Origin: Rhodocytophaga aerolata
GTDB taxonomy: Bacteria; Bacteroidota; Bacteroidia; Cytophagales; 172606-1
Assembly: GCF_030503435.1 (NCBI RefSeq)
Contig: NZ_JAUKPO010000008.1
Coordinates: forward strand, 186,001-250,000
Length of the DNA stretch: 64,000 nucleotides
Direction of reading: 5' to 3'
Below the pieces are notes generated by a model. The model did no database searches. It was not told the origin of the DNA and was given only the letters and a program-made list of their open reading frames with translations. How positions within the stretch are numbered: position 1 is the first letter of the stretch; every line of letters begins with the position of its first letter. Shown piece after piece: positions 16,982 through 26,807 of this stretch. The translations under genes were made by a program, and so were the position numbers.

Positions 16982-18108
16982 ATTTTGACATACACGCAAA
17001 AGATACACATTGCAACGCACGAGCCGGTAGTATCACCACCGAACACGGTCTTATAGAAACACCTATCTTTATGCCGGTAGGCACAGCAGGTTCAGTAAAA
17101 GCGGTGCATCAGCGGGAATTAACAGACGATATACAAGCACACATTATTCTGGGAAATACCTACCACTTATACTTAAGACCCGGGTTAGATGTACTTAATA
17201 AAGCTGGCGGTTTGCACCAATTCAATAGCTGGCAAAAACCTATTTTAACCGATAGCGGAGGCTACCAGGTATATTCCTTATCCGGCACACGCAAAATAAA
17301 GGAAGAAGGGGTTACGTTCAAATCGCATATAGACGGATCTACGCATCATTTTTCACCAGAGTATGTAATGGATATTCAGCGCATTATCGGGGCAGATATT
17401 ATAATGGCTTTTGATGAATGTACCCCCTACCCTTGCGAATTCAGCTATGCCCGCAAATCGATGGAGATGACCCACCGCTGGCTGAAACGCTGCTGCGACC
17501 GCTTTGATAGCACAAGCCCGGAATATGGCTATAGCCAGACTTTGTTTCCAATTGTACAAGGCAGTACCTTTAAAGATTTACGTAAGCAGTCGGCTGAGGT
17601 TATTGCTTCTTTTGAACGGGAAGGCAATGCAATTGGCGGCTTATCGGTAGGAGAACCGGCTGAACTGATGTATGAGATGACAGAACTGGTTTGTGGTATA
17701 TTACCTGCGCATAAACCCCGTTATCTAATGGGAGTAGGCACACCTGCCAACATTCTGGAAGCCATTGCTTTGGGTATAGATATGTTTGACTGTGTAATGC
17801 CAACCAGAAATGCAAGAAATGGCATGCTTTTTACTACACAAGGCATTATTAATATCAAGAACGAAAAGTGGAAAAAGGACTTTAGTCCGATTGATGAAAT
17901 GCTGGGAGGGTACGTAAGTACAGCCTACTCAAAGGCATATTTGCGGCATCTGGTGATAAGCGGCGAATACCTGGCTGCCCAGATTGCCAGTGTACATAAT
18001 CTCACGTTTTATTTGTGGCTCGTAAAGCAGGCCCGTCAACAGATTATAGCGGGAAATTATGCAGCCTGGAAAAACAAGATGGTTCAACAAGTGATGCAAC
18101 GGTTATGA
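16978..18108 (+). CDS. tgt: queuine tRNA-ribosyltransferase (tRNA-guanine transglycosylase)
   Basis: 376 residues. Tgt swaps guanine 34 of tRNAs Asp, Asn, His and Tyr for preQ1. Signs are 'LTDSGGYQVYSLSGTRKIKEEGVTF', split as the substrate-binding DSGGYQ and the 'KI.EEGV.F' loop, 'AFDECTPYP', 'IVQGSTFKDLR', 'GGLSVGE' and 'IDMFDCVMPTRNARNG' with the nucleophilic Asp. The zinc site of most bacterial enzymes (CxCxxC then His) is lost: the region reads 'PIDEMLGGYVSTAYSKAYLRHL'. I recall related changes in other Bacteroidota. It overlaps the LptF/G gene by ATGA. Confidence 0.96.
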   Translation: MNFDIHAKDTHCNARAGSITTEHGLIETPIFMPVGTAGSVKAVHQRELTDDIQAHIILGNTYHLYLRPGLDVLNKAGGLHQFNSWQKPILTDSGGYQVYSLSGTRKIKEEGVTFKSHIDGSTHHFSPEYVMDIQRIIGADIIMAFDECTPYPCEFSYARKSMEMTHRWLKRCCDRFDSTSPEYGYSQTLFPIVQGSTFKDLRKQSAEVIASFEREGNAIGGLSVGEPAELMYEMTELVCGILPAHKPRYLMGVGTPANILEAIALGIDMFDCVMPTRNARNGMLFTTQGIINIKNEKWKKDFSPIDEMLGGYVSTAYSKAYLRHLVISGEYLAAQIASVHNLTFYLWLVKQARQQIIAGNYAAWKNKMVQQVMQRL

Positions 18109-19181
18109 AAATTCTGGATTTATATATTCTGAAAAAATTCCTGTCCACTTTTTTGTTTGTGGTGCTCATCCTGGTTGCCATTATCGTAGTAATAGATTTT
18201 ACAGAGAAAAACGATGATTTTATTAAACGGAAAGCCCCTACAGAAGCCGTTATCTACGATTATTACTTAAATTTTATACCATACATAGCCAATTTACTGA
18301 GTCCAATTACGGTATTTATTGCCACCGTGTTTGTCACCGCACAACTTGCCTCCCGCACAGAGGTAATTGCCATTTTAAGCAGCGGGGTCAGTTTTATGCG
18401 GTTTATGGTGCCATATGTAGTAGGTGCCATAATCATTGGGTTGGTTATCTTTCTCTTCTCGGGGTGGGTTATTCCTAATTCTAACAAAGTACGGGTTAAT
18501 TTTGAACGGCAGTACCTGAAAGACCCTTATTACAACGATTCCAGAGATATCCATAAGAAAATAGCTCCTCACACCTATGTATATCTGCGTACCTACGATG
18601 TAACCAATGATGTTGGCTACCAGTTTACGATGGAAAAAATAGTAGATACCAAGCTGCTAGAAAAGCTGGAATCCCAACGGATAGAGTGGAAGCCTAAGCA
18701 AGAAAAGTGGCTGATCCGGAACTACAAACTCCGCACCTTTGATGGCATGAAAGAAACCATTTCCTATGGTGATACTTTAGATACCTTAATTAACCTGCAT
18801 CCAAAGGTTTTCGGCAACAATTATATGCTGTACGAAACCTTTACCCTTAACGAGCTGGAATCGTTTATTAACGAATTGAGAGAAAGCGGGGCAGACAATG
18901 TAGCCATTTACCAGATAGAGAAATACCTGCGGTTTACCAGTCCTTTTGCTATCATTATTCTGACCTTGATAGGTGTAATTGTTTCTGCCCGCAAAAGCCG
19001 GGGTGGTGTAGGTTTCCAGATTGCCTTTGGGTTCGTACTAGCTTTTGTCTATATACTATTCTTTATTATGAGCCGCGCCATTGCCCAAACTGGCTCCATG
19101 GACCCTTTGCTGGCTGTTTGGCTACCTAACATTATTTTTTCTGGTATTGGGCTGGTTATGTACCATACGGTTCCCCGGTAA
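18105..19181 (+). CDS. LptF/LptG family permease (YjgP/YjgQ)
   Basis: About 358 residues from ATG 18105, which overlaps the tgt stop as ATGA; this is the family start ('MKILDLYILKKFLSTFLFV'). LptF and LptG are the membrane halves of the ABC machine that lifts lipopolysaccharide from the inner membrane. Three N-terminal helices (to about 130), a periplasmic beta-jellyroll (about 135-270) and three C-terminal helices near 'FAIIILTLIGVIVSARKSRGGVGFQIAFGF' (split by a short loop) fit. Whether it is LptF or LptG cannot be told; Bacteroidota often carry one or both in scattered places. LptB is not here. Confidence 0.93.
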   Translation: MKILDLYILKKFLSTFLFVVLILVAIIVVIDFTEKNDDFIKRKAPTEAVIYDYYLNFIPYIANLLSPITVFIATVFVTAQLASRTEVIAILSSGVSFMRFMVPYVVGAIIIGLVIFLFSGWVIPNSNKVRVNFERQYLKDPYYNDSRDIHKKIAPHTYVYLRTYDVTNDVGYQFTMEKIVDTKLLEKLESQRIEWKPKQEKWLIRNYKLRTFDGMKETISYGDTLDTLINLHPKVFGNNYMLYETFTLNELESFINELRESGADNVAIYQIEKYLRFTSPFAIIILTLIGVIVSARKSRGGVGFQIAFGFVLAFVYILFFIMSRAIAQTGSMDPLLAVWLPNIIFSGIGLVMYHTVPR

Positions 19182-19241
19182 CTTTCTTGTTTTATCCTGT
19201 TTAGCTAACCTGCATTTACATCAGTCTACCTGCCACTATCT

Positions 19242-20159
19242 ATGCCCGTTTTAAAAGATTATTTACAACTCCATTTTATTGTACTTATCTGGGGATTCAC
19301 CGCCATTTTGGGTTTACTGATTTCCATACCCACCGTAGAACTTGTTTTCTTCCGCACGTTGCTGGCTGCACTACTATTAGGAGCTATGCTAATGCAAAAA
19401 AAAGAACAACTCTTTATTCAGAAAACAGATTTGATCCGTATGTTGCTGACTGGGGGGTTAATTGCGGCTCACTGGATACTGTTTTTTGGAGCAGCCAGAG
19501 TTTCTACTGCTTCTATCTGTCTGGCGGGCATGGCTACCGGCTCTCTCTGGACAAGTTTGCTGGAACCACTGATGCTTGGCCGGAGAATAAGCCTGCTGGA
19601 AATGGGCATTGGGGTGGTGGTAATTTTGGGCTTATATGTTATTTTTCATTTTGAATTTACCCATGCACTGGGTATTTGTATGGCTATCACATCCGCCTTG
19701 CTAGCCGCACTCTTCACGGTGATAAATGTGCAATTCAGCAGCAGATATTATGCGTATACGATCACTTTTTATGAAATGGTTGGAGCTTGTCTGGTTACAG
19801 GGATTTTTCTGCCTTTCTATCAGTGGTTTCTTGCCGACAATGGACAACTACACTTAACGCCCAGCTTAAATGACTGGTTCTATATTGCCATACTTGCTTT
19901 CGTATGCACGGTATATGCCTATTCAGTAGCCGTGCAACTGATGAAAAAATTCTCAGCGTTTGCCATTAACTTAACTGTGAACCTGGAGCCGGTGTATGGA
20001 ATAGTGTTAGCTTTTTTGTTTTTTGGCGATTCTGAAAAAATGACCCCAGGTTTTTACCTGGGGACACTTATCATACTCTCAGCTGTATTACTTTATCCGG
20101 TTTTAAAAAATTATCTGGCCAAGAGAAAATCTTACCGTTTAGCGAAACCCACCAGATAA
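19242..20159 (+). CDS. EamA-family (DMT superfamily) transporter
   Basis: 305 residues with ten hydrophobic helices in two EamA repeats (about 5-140 and 150-290). The first repeat shows 'VELVFFRTLLAALLLG' and 'TASICLAGMATGSLWTSLLEPLM', the second ends with 'INLTVNLEPVYGIVLAFLFFGD', all typical. DMT exporters move small metabolites or drugs; the substrate is unknown. It follows the LptF/G gene by 60 bp in the same direction and could be in its operon. It converges on pspC with 10 bp between the stops and no terminator is seen. Confidence 0.93.
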   Translation: MPVLKDYLQLHFIVLIWGFTAILGLLISIPTVELVFFRTLLAALLLGAMLMQKKEQLFIQKTDLIRMLLTGGLIAAHWILFFGAARVSTASICLAGMATGSLWTSLLEPLMLGRRISLLEMGIGVVVILGLYVIFHFEFTHALGICMAITSALLAALFTVINVQFSSRYYAYTITFYEMVGACLVTGIFLPFYQWFLADNGQLHLTPSLNDWFYIAILAFVCTVYAYSVAVQLMKKFSAFAINLTVNLEPVYGIVLAFLFFGDSEKMTPGFYLGTLIILSAVLLYPVLKNYLAKRKSYRLAKPTR

Positions 20160-20169
20160 GGTCTGCCGG

Positions 20170-20358
20170 TTAATATTCATCTGGCATAATAAACACCAAG
20201 ATAAGATAAACAATACCTGGTGCACCCACCCCCAAGACCGCTGCAACAGCAAAAGCTACACGTACAAGGGTAGCATCTACATTCATATATTCGGCAATGC
20301 CTCCGCAAACACCGGTCAACATGCGGTTAGTCTGCGAACGTTTCAGTTTCTTTGTCAT
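20170..20358 (-). CDS. PspC domain protein
   Basis: 62 residues, essentially one PspC domain: 'RSQTNRMLTGVCGGIAEYMNVD' and 'RVAFAVAAVLGVGAPGIVYLILVFIMPD', split here, with one or two membrane helices. In enterobacteria PspC is the sensor of envelope stress; the short single-domain form is common in Bacteroidota and its role there is not established. It reads toward the end of the DMT transporter gene. Confidence 0.93.
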   Translation of the reverse strand: MTKKLKRSQTNRMLTGVCGGIAEYMNVDATLVRVAFAVAAVLGVGAPGIVYLILVFIMPDEY

Positions 20359-20438
20359 ACATTTACTTTTTTAATTATGTCTGTTCCTACGTATATCCCT
20401 TGTGCTACTATAATCAATCAGCTCTACGTACATTAAAA

Positions 20439-20966
20439 TTACTCACTTTTTACAGGGATTTCTACAACAATGTGATTATCTCCTATATATTGTTCTATTA
20501 CAAAATTCTGCAATAGTAACCCTCTTTCCTGCGCATAATTCAGCAAGCTTGCCCGTATCTTATCAGGCGAAGGAGCTACCAGATAGTGAGATTTTATAGT
20601 GGCTTGTGCTGCCTTATCGGCAGGAATATATTTATAGATATACTTATCAGGCAAAACAGTAGCCGAATCTTTTACAACTACACCTACAAAAGCCTCTACT
20701 TCTCCTTTTTCTGCGTTAGGTATATCCACATACAAGGCAGCCAGAGTACCGGGCAGTTTGTTCTGCTGATGATAGATACGGGTTTGCTCAAACAGCTTCA
20801 GCAACCCTTCGTTAGAGGCCATCCCTTTAAAAGCAACACCAGCCATTAGATAGCCAGAGACCGGTTGGGTAGTAAATTGTGGCTTTGTTAAACCTCCTAG
20901 TGTTATGTAGGTTATAATACCTCCGATAAGCAATAAGGAAGCACTGATGAGAATAATTTTACGCAT
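20439..20966 (-). CDS. membrane-anchored GyrI-like effector-binding protein
   Basis: 175 residues. The N-terminal segment (MRKIILISASLLLIGGIITYITLG) is a signal anchor. The remainder has the rhythm of a GyrI-like/AraC effector-binding domain (SOUL-type): 'LAALYVDIPN..KGEVEAFVGVVV', 'KYIYKYIPADKAAQATIKSHYL', 'NFVIEQYIGDNHIVVEIPV'. Such domains bind small hydrophobic molecules. It lies 69 bp upstream of tolC's end, in the same direction as the RND operon but downstream of it, so it may be the operon's last gene. Family assignment is moderate. Confidence 0.6.
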   Translation of the reverse strand: MRKIILISASLLLIGGIITYITLGGLTKPQFTTQPVSGYLMAGVAFKGMASNEGLLKLFEQTRIYHQQNKLPGTLAALYVDIPNAEKGEVEAFVGVVVKDSATVLPDKYIYKYIPADKAAQATIKSHYLVAPSPDKIRASLLNYAQERGLLLQNFVIEQYIGDNHIVVEIPVKSE

Positions 20967-21034
20967 AAAATAAAAGCATATGTATCCATATGCAAACTAC
21001 TCATAAATATGCTTCTATTGTGAACTATAAAGGC

Positions 21035-22354
21035 TTATTCGATAATCCGGCTGCTTAACCGCATTAATTCTATTTCAGCTAATTTTGCATTGAATTCCGC
21101 TTCTATCAAGCGGCTTTCCGTAGCAACCGCATTCCGCTGCACCTCGCGCAGTTCCAGGGGTGTAGATACGCCCAGGCGGTATCTTTCCAGGGCAATATCA
21201 ATGTTTTGACGGGCAACTTCCAGGTTTTGTTTTTCCAGGTTTACGAGAGTCAAGCTGTTTGTATAGTCCGTATAAGCCCTTTGTATTTCGGCTTCCAGTT
21301 GTACCTGTAAAGCTTCCAGCTGATAATTGCTAATATCCTGCTGAACCTTGGCATTTTGCACCCGCCGGTTTATATCAAATCCGTTTAAAATAGGCATGGT
21401 CAATCTGGCTCCATAGGTATAGCCGTTATTCCGGTTACTTAAGGCAAAACCTGCCGCCGCTTCCGTTCTGGAATAAGTATAATCACCTGTCAGGTTGAGG
21501 GTTGGAAATCGTTCTGCCCGGATAGCCCGGGTATCTAAATACGCAATATTTTTATTTCGCTGGGCTAATAGTAAGTTAGGATTCCGCTGAAGGGCAGAGG
21601 CACGTAACGTTCCAAGGTCTATGTTTTCATCCACAATAATGGTATCTGTTACCACAAATTCGACATTGGGTTCTCTGCCCAAAAACTCATTAAATGTAAT
21701 TTTAGCTTTTTGTAATTCTTGTTCCTGCAAAATTAACGCAGCTTTATCTGTATTATAATCTACTTGTGCAGCCAGATAATTTAACTTGGAACCTGATCCT
21801 ACCTCATACTGGGCTTGTGCCAGATCCAGGCGTTGTTGCGATATTTTCAGGGCATCCAGAAAGGCACTTACCCGTTCCTGCCGTTGTATGATGTCATAAT
21901 AGGAATTACTTACCAGGGCTACAGAATTTTCTATATCAATCTGGGCACTTTCTTCACCGGCAGCTTTTAATTCTCTTAACTGGTCGTACGCAACAAACAT
22001 GCGAAGTCCATCAAAGATAGTCCAGTTAAATAAGGCAGATGCAGAAAGTCTGTTCGATTTTCCATTATCTACTTCTCTTACATCCCCATTAAATGAAACC
22101 TGGCGGGTATCACTAACGGAGTTGGTTCGTAAAGCATCCAGATTTATGGTAGGAAGAAAATTTGCATACCCGTAACTAAAATTGTTCGCTGCAAACTGCT
22201 TTTGATTTTGAGCAATCTTTATGGAATAGTTTTTTTCTAATGCCAGCTGAACTGCATTTTCAATAGTGAGAGTATCTACAGGTGATGCGTTCTGTGCTTT
22301 ACAAAAAAATGGAACAGATAATAAAAGAGATACGATAAAAATGTTTTTTATCAT
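21035..22354 (-). CDS. TolC-family outer-membrane efflux channel of the RND pump
   Basis: 439 residues with a signal peptide ending around 'FFCKAQNA'. Two outer-membrane-efflux repeats of about 190 residues are visible; the first has 'ENAVQLALEKNYSIKIAQNQ' and the second 'LRASALQRNPNLLLAQRNKNI', with long coiled-coil helices and 'YRLGVSTPLELREVQRNAV' near the end. It forms the exit duct of the pump in the same operon. A terminator-like hairpin in the 118-bp gap separates it from the pump gene, so its level may be set apart from the rest. Confidence 0.95.
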   Translation of the reverse strand: MIKNIFIVSLLLSVPFFCKAQNASPVDTLTIENAVQLALEKNYSIKIAQNQKQFAANNFSYGYANFLPTINLDALRTNSVSDTRQVSFNGDVREVDNGKSNRLSASALFNWTIFDGLRMFVAYDQLRELKAAGEESAQIDIENSVALVSNSYYDIIQRQERVSAFLDALKISQQRLDLAQAQYEVGSGSKLNYLAAQVDYNTDKAALILQEQELQKAKITFNEFLGREPNVEFVVTDTIIVDENIDLGTLRASALQRNPNLLLAQRNKNIAYLDTRAIRAERFPTLNLTGDYTYSRTEAAAGFALSNRNNGYTYGARLTMPILNGFDINRRVQNAKVQQDISNYQLEALQVQLEAEIQRAYTDYTNSLTLVNLEKQNLEVARQNIDIALERYRLGVSTPLELREVQRNAVATESRLIEAEFNAKLAEIELMRLSSRIIE

Positions 22355-22392
22355 AATTGATTAAAACGTTAGGTTGTGTATGCAAAATTGTA

Positions 22393-22445
22393 ATAAAAAC
22401 GGTTGAATAAGAAGCTTAGCCCTTTACTTATTCAACCGTTTTTAT
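22393..22445 (-). terminator. terminator-like hairpin between RND pump and tolC
   Basis: A perfect 19-bp inverted repeat (22393-22411 with 22427-22445; central part AACGGTTGAATAAG) flanks a 15-nt loop and ends in five U in the minus-strand transcript. It begins 28 bp after the pump's stop codon. It should cut or reduce transcription into tolC. Confidence 0.75.
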
Positions 22446-22472
22446 CTGGCTATAAATATTCAGTATGCTTAA

Positions 22473-25400
22473 TTAAACAGTTGCGCTTTCCAGTTCTCGT
22501 ACCTCTGCTGGCGTTTCTTCTTTTGCTTTGGTTTTACCAGAGATATAGGTGTACAAAGCTGGAATGACATACAGCGTAAGAATCAAAGAGAACATTAACC
22601 CGCCAATAATAGCAATACCAATCGGCATCCGGCTTTTTGAAGCAGCGCCTAACGCCAGGGCAATAGGCAACGCACCCAGTACAGTAGCTAAGCTGGTCAT
22701 TAAAATTGGACGAAGCCTTTGGGTAGCAGCATCTACTACGGCATCCATTACCTGTAAACCTTCTTCTTTTCGCTGGTTGGCAAACTCCACAATTAAAATA
22801 CCATTTTTGGTTACAATACCAATCAACACAATGATCCCGATCTGGCTAAAGATGTTTAAGGTCTGCCCGAATAGCCACAGGGATAATACTGCTCCAGCCA
22901 AAGCTAATGGCACCGTAAACATAATAATCAACGGATCAGTAAAACTTTCGAACTGCGCTGAAAGAATGAGATAAATTAATGCTAATGCAAGCAGGAAGGC
23001 AAAAAGCAAGCTGCTGGAGCTTTCTGCAAACTCTTTGGATGTACCCGCCAGACTGGTTGAGAAAGTATCGTCCAGTACTTCATCGGCAATTCTATCCATG
23101 GCTTCTATACCTTGGCCTAACGTAAGTCCTGGAGCCGGAGAAGCAGAAACTGTAGCAGAAACATAGCGGTTATACCGGAATAATTGTGGCGGACTGCTCT
23201 GGTCGCTTAACCGTACTACGTTATCTAGTTTAATTAAGCCGCCTCTGTCATTCTTAACATATACGGAACTTAAGTCTACGGGCGCATCTCGGCTTACCCG
23301 GTTAGCCTGGCCTATTACCTGGTATTGCTTTCCATCTTTATAAAAATATCCGAAACGCTGGCCGCTATAGTATAATTGTAACGTTTCAGCAATATCCAAT
23401 ACAGATACACCCAGAATTCTGGCACGTTCACGGTCTATTTCTATACTTAGCTCTGGCTTGTTGAACTTCAGATTTAAATCTACTACCTGGAAGCTGGGAT
23501 CTGCCTGCGCCCGGTCCATAAACTTGGGTATGATTTCCTTTAGCTTTTCAAAATTGGGTGCCTGAATAACAAACTGAACGGGTAAACCGGAGCCTCTACC
23601 GCCACCAATAGTCTGCTCTTGCACCACAAATGTGCGGGCAAAATTAAACTGCCTGGTAATGGCTCCTAATTTGTCAGCTAATTGCTGCTGGGTTACTTCC
23701 CGTTTGGTAGGGTCTACCAATGTTACTCTGACAAACCCACTGTTTACAGCTGCGGCTCCTCCAAACCCTGGCGCAGTTACCGATAGTATGGACTCTTTCA
23801 CATCCATAGTATCTACTACCTCAATTATTTTACCTATGTATTGCTCCATCAACTCATACGAAGTGCCTTCCGGAGCAGTAGCCTGAATGTTCAGGCGGCT
23901 TTTATCTTCCAGGGGAGCAAGCTCGGAAGGAAGCTGAGAGCCAATGCCGACGACAATGCCCAGTGAAACAACCATGATGACAATAGCCACCCACCGATAG
24001 CGCATAAACGTCTGCAACGACCGGTTGTACCCTTCTGTCATATTCACAAAGAATTTTTCGGTGATGTGGTAAAACTTACTTTCGCTTTTTTTCTTTTTCA
24101 GGAATCTGGCACTCATCATGGGTGTAAGTGTCAAGGAAACAAACGCGGAAATAATTACCGAACCGGCTACTACTACGCCAAACTCCCGGAATAACCTTCC
24201 GGTAATCCCTTGCAGAAATATAATAGGCAGGAATACAGCTGCCAGCGTAATGGTTGTAGAGATAATCGCAAAAATAATTTCCTGTGAACCTTTATGCCCG
24301 GCTTCCTTTGGGTTCATGCCTCCCTCTATCTTCGAATAAATATTTTCCAACACCACAATCGCATCATCTACTACCAGACCGGTTGCCAGTACTATACCTA
24401 GCAGAGTCAAAATATTAATAGAGAAACCGGCAATGTACATGATGAAAAAAGTCCCGATCAGCGAGATTGGTATAGCCAGTACAGGAATTAGCGTAGTTCG
24501 CCAGTCTCTGAGGAACAAGAAAATTACCAACACTACCAGTCCAAAAGCTATCAGAATCGTTTCTTCTACTTCCGTGATGGCCTTACGTATATTAACTGTG
24601 GTATCCAGGGCCATGCCTAACTGGAGATCTTTTGGTAGTTCCTTTTTTATCTGGTCTACCCGTTTGTAAAACTCATCGGCAATAGCAATGTAGTTAGCGC
24701 CTGGCTGAGGGGTTACGGCTACACCTACCATAGGGATACCTCCGTTTCCTCGTAAAAGGGTCCGTTCGTTCTCTGGAGAGAGTACAGCCCGGCCAATATC
24801 ACTGAAGCGGACAATAGATCCTTCTGTTTCTTTAATGATCATGTCGTTAAATTCTTGCTCAGTCCGTAGGCGGCCTAGTGTCCGAACACTCAGCTCTGTG
24901 CCGTATCCTTCAATTCTTCCGGAAGGAAGTTCTACATTCTGCCTGATCAAAGCATTCCGTACATCCAGTGGCGCCAGCTGATAAGCCGCTAATTTATCGG
25001 GGTCCATCAGCAAACGCATGGCGTATTTTTTCTCTCCCCATATCCGGATTTCGCTTATCCCGGGAATAGTTTGCAGTCTTTCTTTAAATACGTTGTTGGC
25101 TATTTCAGAAAGTTCCAGTAAGGTGCGGCTATCGCTTTGTACAGTAAGAGATAAAATGGTTTCGGCATTTGCATCTGCTTTGGATACAATGGGTGGGTCC
25201 GCATCTTGAGGCAAGTTTCGTTGTGCACGGGATACCCGGTCGCGTACGTCATTGGCAGCTGCCTCCAGGTCTACTTCCAGGTCAAATTCTACCGTAATAC
25301 TGCTCCGGCCATCGCTGCTTTGAGAAGTTAACGCACTAATCCCGGCAATACCATTGATCGATTCCTCTAAGGGCTCTGTAATCTGGGACTCAATAATATC

Positions 25401-25568
25401 TGCATTGGCCCCTGTATAGTTGGTTTGCACCGTAACAATGGGTGGGTCTACGCTGGGATATTCTCTTACACCTAAAGCTGTAAATCCGATAACCCCGAAA
25501 AGTACAAGCACAATAGAAAAGACAGTGGCCAGTACCGGACGGTTGATGCTGAGTGAAGAAATATTCAT
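22473..25568 (-). CDS. RND efflux pump, inner-membrane permease (AcrB/HAE1 family)
   Basis: 1031 residues, the full family length. It pumps drugs or other small molecules out with proton uptake. Visible parts: TM1 'PVLATVFSIVLVLFGVIG', porter domain 'YPSVDPPIVTVQTNYTGA', TM4 with the proton-relay pair 'GLVVDDAIVVLENI', large periplasmic loop 2 and the C-terminal set 'QIGIIVLIGIVTKNGILIVEFAN' and 'RLRPILMTSLATVLGALPIAL'. It has the two-fold repeat typical of RND pumps. It sits 15 bp after the adaptor gene. Expression is likely under the MarR regulator upstream. Confidence 0.97.
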   Translation of the reverse strand: MNISSLSINRPVLATVFSIVLVLFGVIGFTALGVREYPSVDPPIVTVQTNYTGANADIIESQITEPLEESINGIAGISALTSQSSDGRSSITVEFDLEVDLEAAANDVRDRVSRAQRNLPQDADPPIVSKADANAETILSLTVQSDSRTLLELSEIANNVFKERLQTIPGISEIRIWGEKKYAMRLLMDPDKLAAYQLAPLDVRNALIRQNVELPSGRIEGYGTELSVRTLGRLRTEQEFNDMIIKETEGSIVRFSDIGRAVLSPENERTLLRGNGGIPMVGVAVTPQPGANYIAIADEFYKRVDQIKKELPKDLQLGMALDTTVNIRKAITEVEETILIAFGLVVLVIFLFLRDWRTTLIPVLAIPISLIGTFFIMYIAGFSINILTLLGIVLATGLVVDDAIVVLENIYSKIEGGMNPKEAGHKGSQEIIFAIISTTITLAAVFLPIIFLQGITGRLFREFGVVVAGSVIISAFVSLTLTPMMSARFLKKKKSESKFYHITEKFFVNMTEGYNRSLQTFMRYRWVAIVIMVVSLGIVVGIGSQLPSELAPLEDKSRLNIQATAPEGTSYELMEQYIGKIIEVVDTMDVKESILSVTAPGFGGAAAVNSGFVRVTLVDPTKREVTQQQLADKLGAITRQFNFARTFVVQEQTIGGGRGSGLPVQFVIQAPNFEKLKEIIPKFMDRAQADPSFQVVDLNLKFNKPELSIEIDRERARILGVSVLDIAETLQLYYSGQRFGYFYKDGKQYQVIGQANRVSRDAPVDLSSVYVKNDRGGLIKLDNVVRLSDQSSPPQLFRYNRYVSATVSASPAPGLTLGQGIEAMDRIADEVLDDTFSTSLAGTSKEFAESSSSLLFAFLLALALIYLILSAQFESFTDPLIIMFTVPLALAGAVLSLWLFGQTLNIFSQIGIIVLIGIVTKNGILIVEFANQRKEEGLQVMDAVVDAATQRLRPILMTSLATVLGALPIALALGAASKSRMPIGIAIIGGLMFSLILTLYVIPALYTYISGKTKAKEETPAEVRELESATV

Positions 25569-25583
25569 ATGGTATAATTTATT

Positions 25584-26741
25584 TTACTCTGATATACTGG
25601 AGATCTGGTTATTTTTGGCTGCTTCTGCAGCAGACAAGTCTCTTACTTTTACTTGCGTACTATCTTTTAGCTGCAATAACCCAGTTACAATTAAACTATC
25701 GTTGGATTGTACACCTTTAGTTATCTGAATTGCTCTTTCGGTACGTAATCCGGTTTCTACCGGCGACGATATAGCGCGGCCATTCTTATATAAGAATACC
25801 TTTTGTCCTTGAAGTTCAGGAATTAAGGCTTCTGTGGGAATCATAATGGCATTATCAATAGTTTCCAGGGTAAGTTCCACTCTGGCAAAAGCCCCTGGAA
25901 ATAATTCTCCGTCCGGATTTGGACTGATAGCCCGTATACGTACAGAACGGGTGGCCAGGTCTATTTTAGGTTCTACGGCATATACGGTACCTTCGTACTG
26001 TTTATCTCTGCCGGTAATGCTAAAGGCAATTTTACTTCCCGGCTTTACCTGAGCTGCATACTTTTCTGATATAGAAAACTCAACTTTTACCTTGTCAATA
26101 TCCTGCATAAAGGCAATCTGAGAGGTTGGCGATACATAGCTTCCTTCGCTGATATAGCGCAAACCAATGATACCACTGAAAGGCGCTCTAATTGAATACT
26201 TGTCTATCACTGCATCCAGCTGCTGCAACTCTGCCCGGATCGTATTAAGCTGTGTAAGAGAAATATCATATTCCTGCTGACTAATAGCTTCTTTTTCTAA
26301 CAGACGTTTTTGACGGAATTCCTGATCTTCATTCAGTTTTATATTATACTGAAGCCTTTTCAGCTGAGCTTGCTGTTCTTCATCATTAATGCGGACAAGA
26401 ACCTGTCCTTTCTTTACGCGGTCGCCTTCCTTAAAAAAAATCCGGCTCACTTTACCTGAAATCTCGCTACGGAGTTCTACTTCCTCATTGGCTAAGATGG
26501 TACCTGTAGATTGAATTTTATTGTCTAGTTTTTCTGATTTCACCACAATCACATCCACAGCTACGTTCCCTGCACCCGGACCGCCTTTTCCTCCTGCACT
26601 TGCACCTGCACCGGTGGCCGCTTGCCCTTTCGGGTCAGTTTTGTTGTCGGCCTTCAAAAAATCCATACGGGGCAGTGCGATGATTAACACACCTACTACG
26701 ATCACTACTACTATTAGGCCCCTTTTTACTGACTTATTCAT
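25584..26741 (-). CDS. RND efflux periplasmic adaptor (membrane-fusion protein)
   Basis: 385 residues. An N-terminal membrane anchor (about 8-25) is followed by a Gly/Ala-rich linker, the lipoyl halves ('EVELRSEISGKVSRIFFKEGDRVKKGQVLVRI', split here) enclosing a helical hairpin at about 115-165, a beta-barrel ('VKVEFSISEKYAAQVKPGSKI') and a membrane-proximal domain to the end. It joins the inner-membrane pump to TolC. It lies 66 bp after marR and 15 bp before the pump gene. Confidence 0.96.
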   Translation of the reverse strand: MNKSVKRGLIVVVIVVGVLIIALPRMDFLKADNKTDPKGQAATGAGASAGGKGGPGAGNVAVDVIVVKSEKLDNKIQSTGTILANEEVELRSEISGKVSRIFFKEGDRVKKGQVLVRINDEEQQAQLKRLQYNIKLNEDQEFRQKRLLEKEAISQQEYDISLTQLNTIRAELQQLDAVIDKYSIRAPFSGIIGLRYISEGSYVSPTSQIAFMQDIDKVKVEFSISEKYAAQVKPGSKIAFSITGRDKQYEGTVYAVEPKIDLATRSVRIRAISPNPDGELFPGAFARVELTLETIDNAIMIPTEALIPELQGQKVFLYKNGRAISSPVETGLRTERAIQITKGVQSNDSLIVTGLLQLKDSTQVKVRDLSAAEAAKNNQISSISE

Positions 26742-26807
26742 CTACTTTGCAATTAAAAAATCTAGCTTTTACTGTTATTTTATACTGTTGTTATCTAACT
26801 TTTTGGG

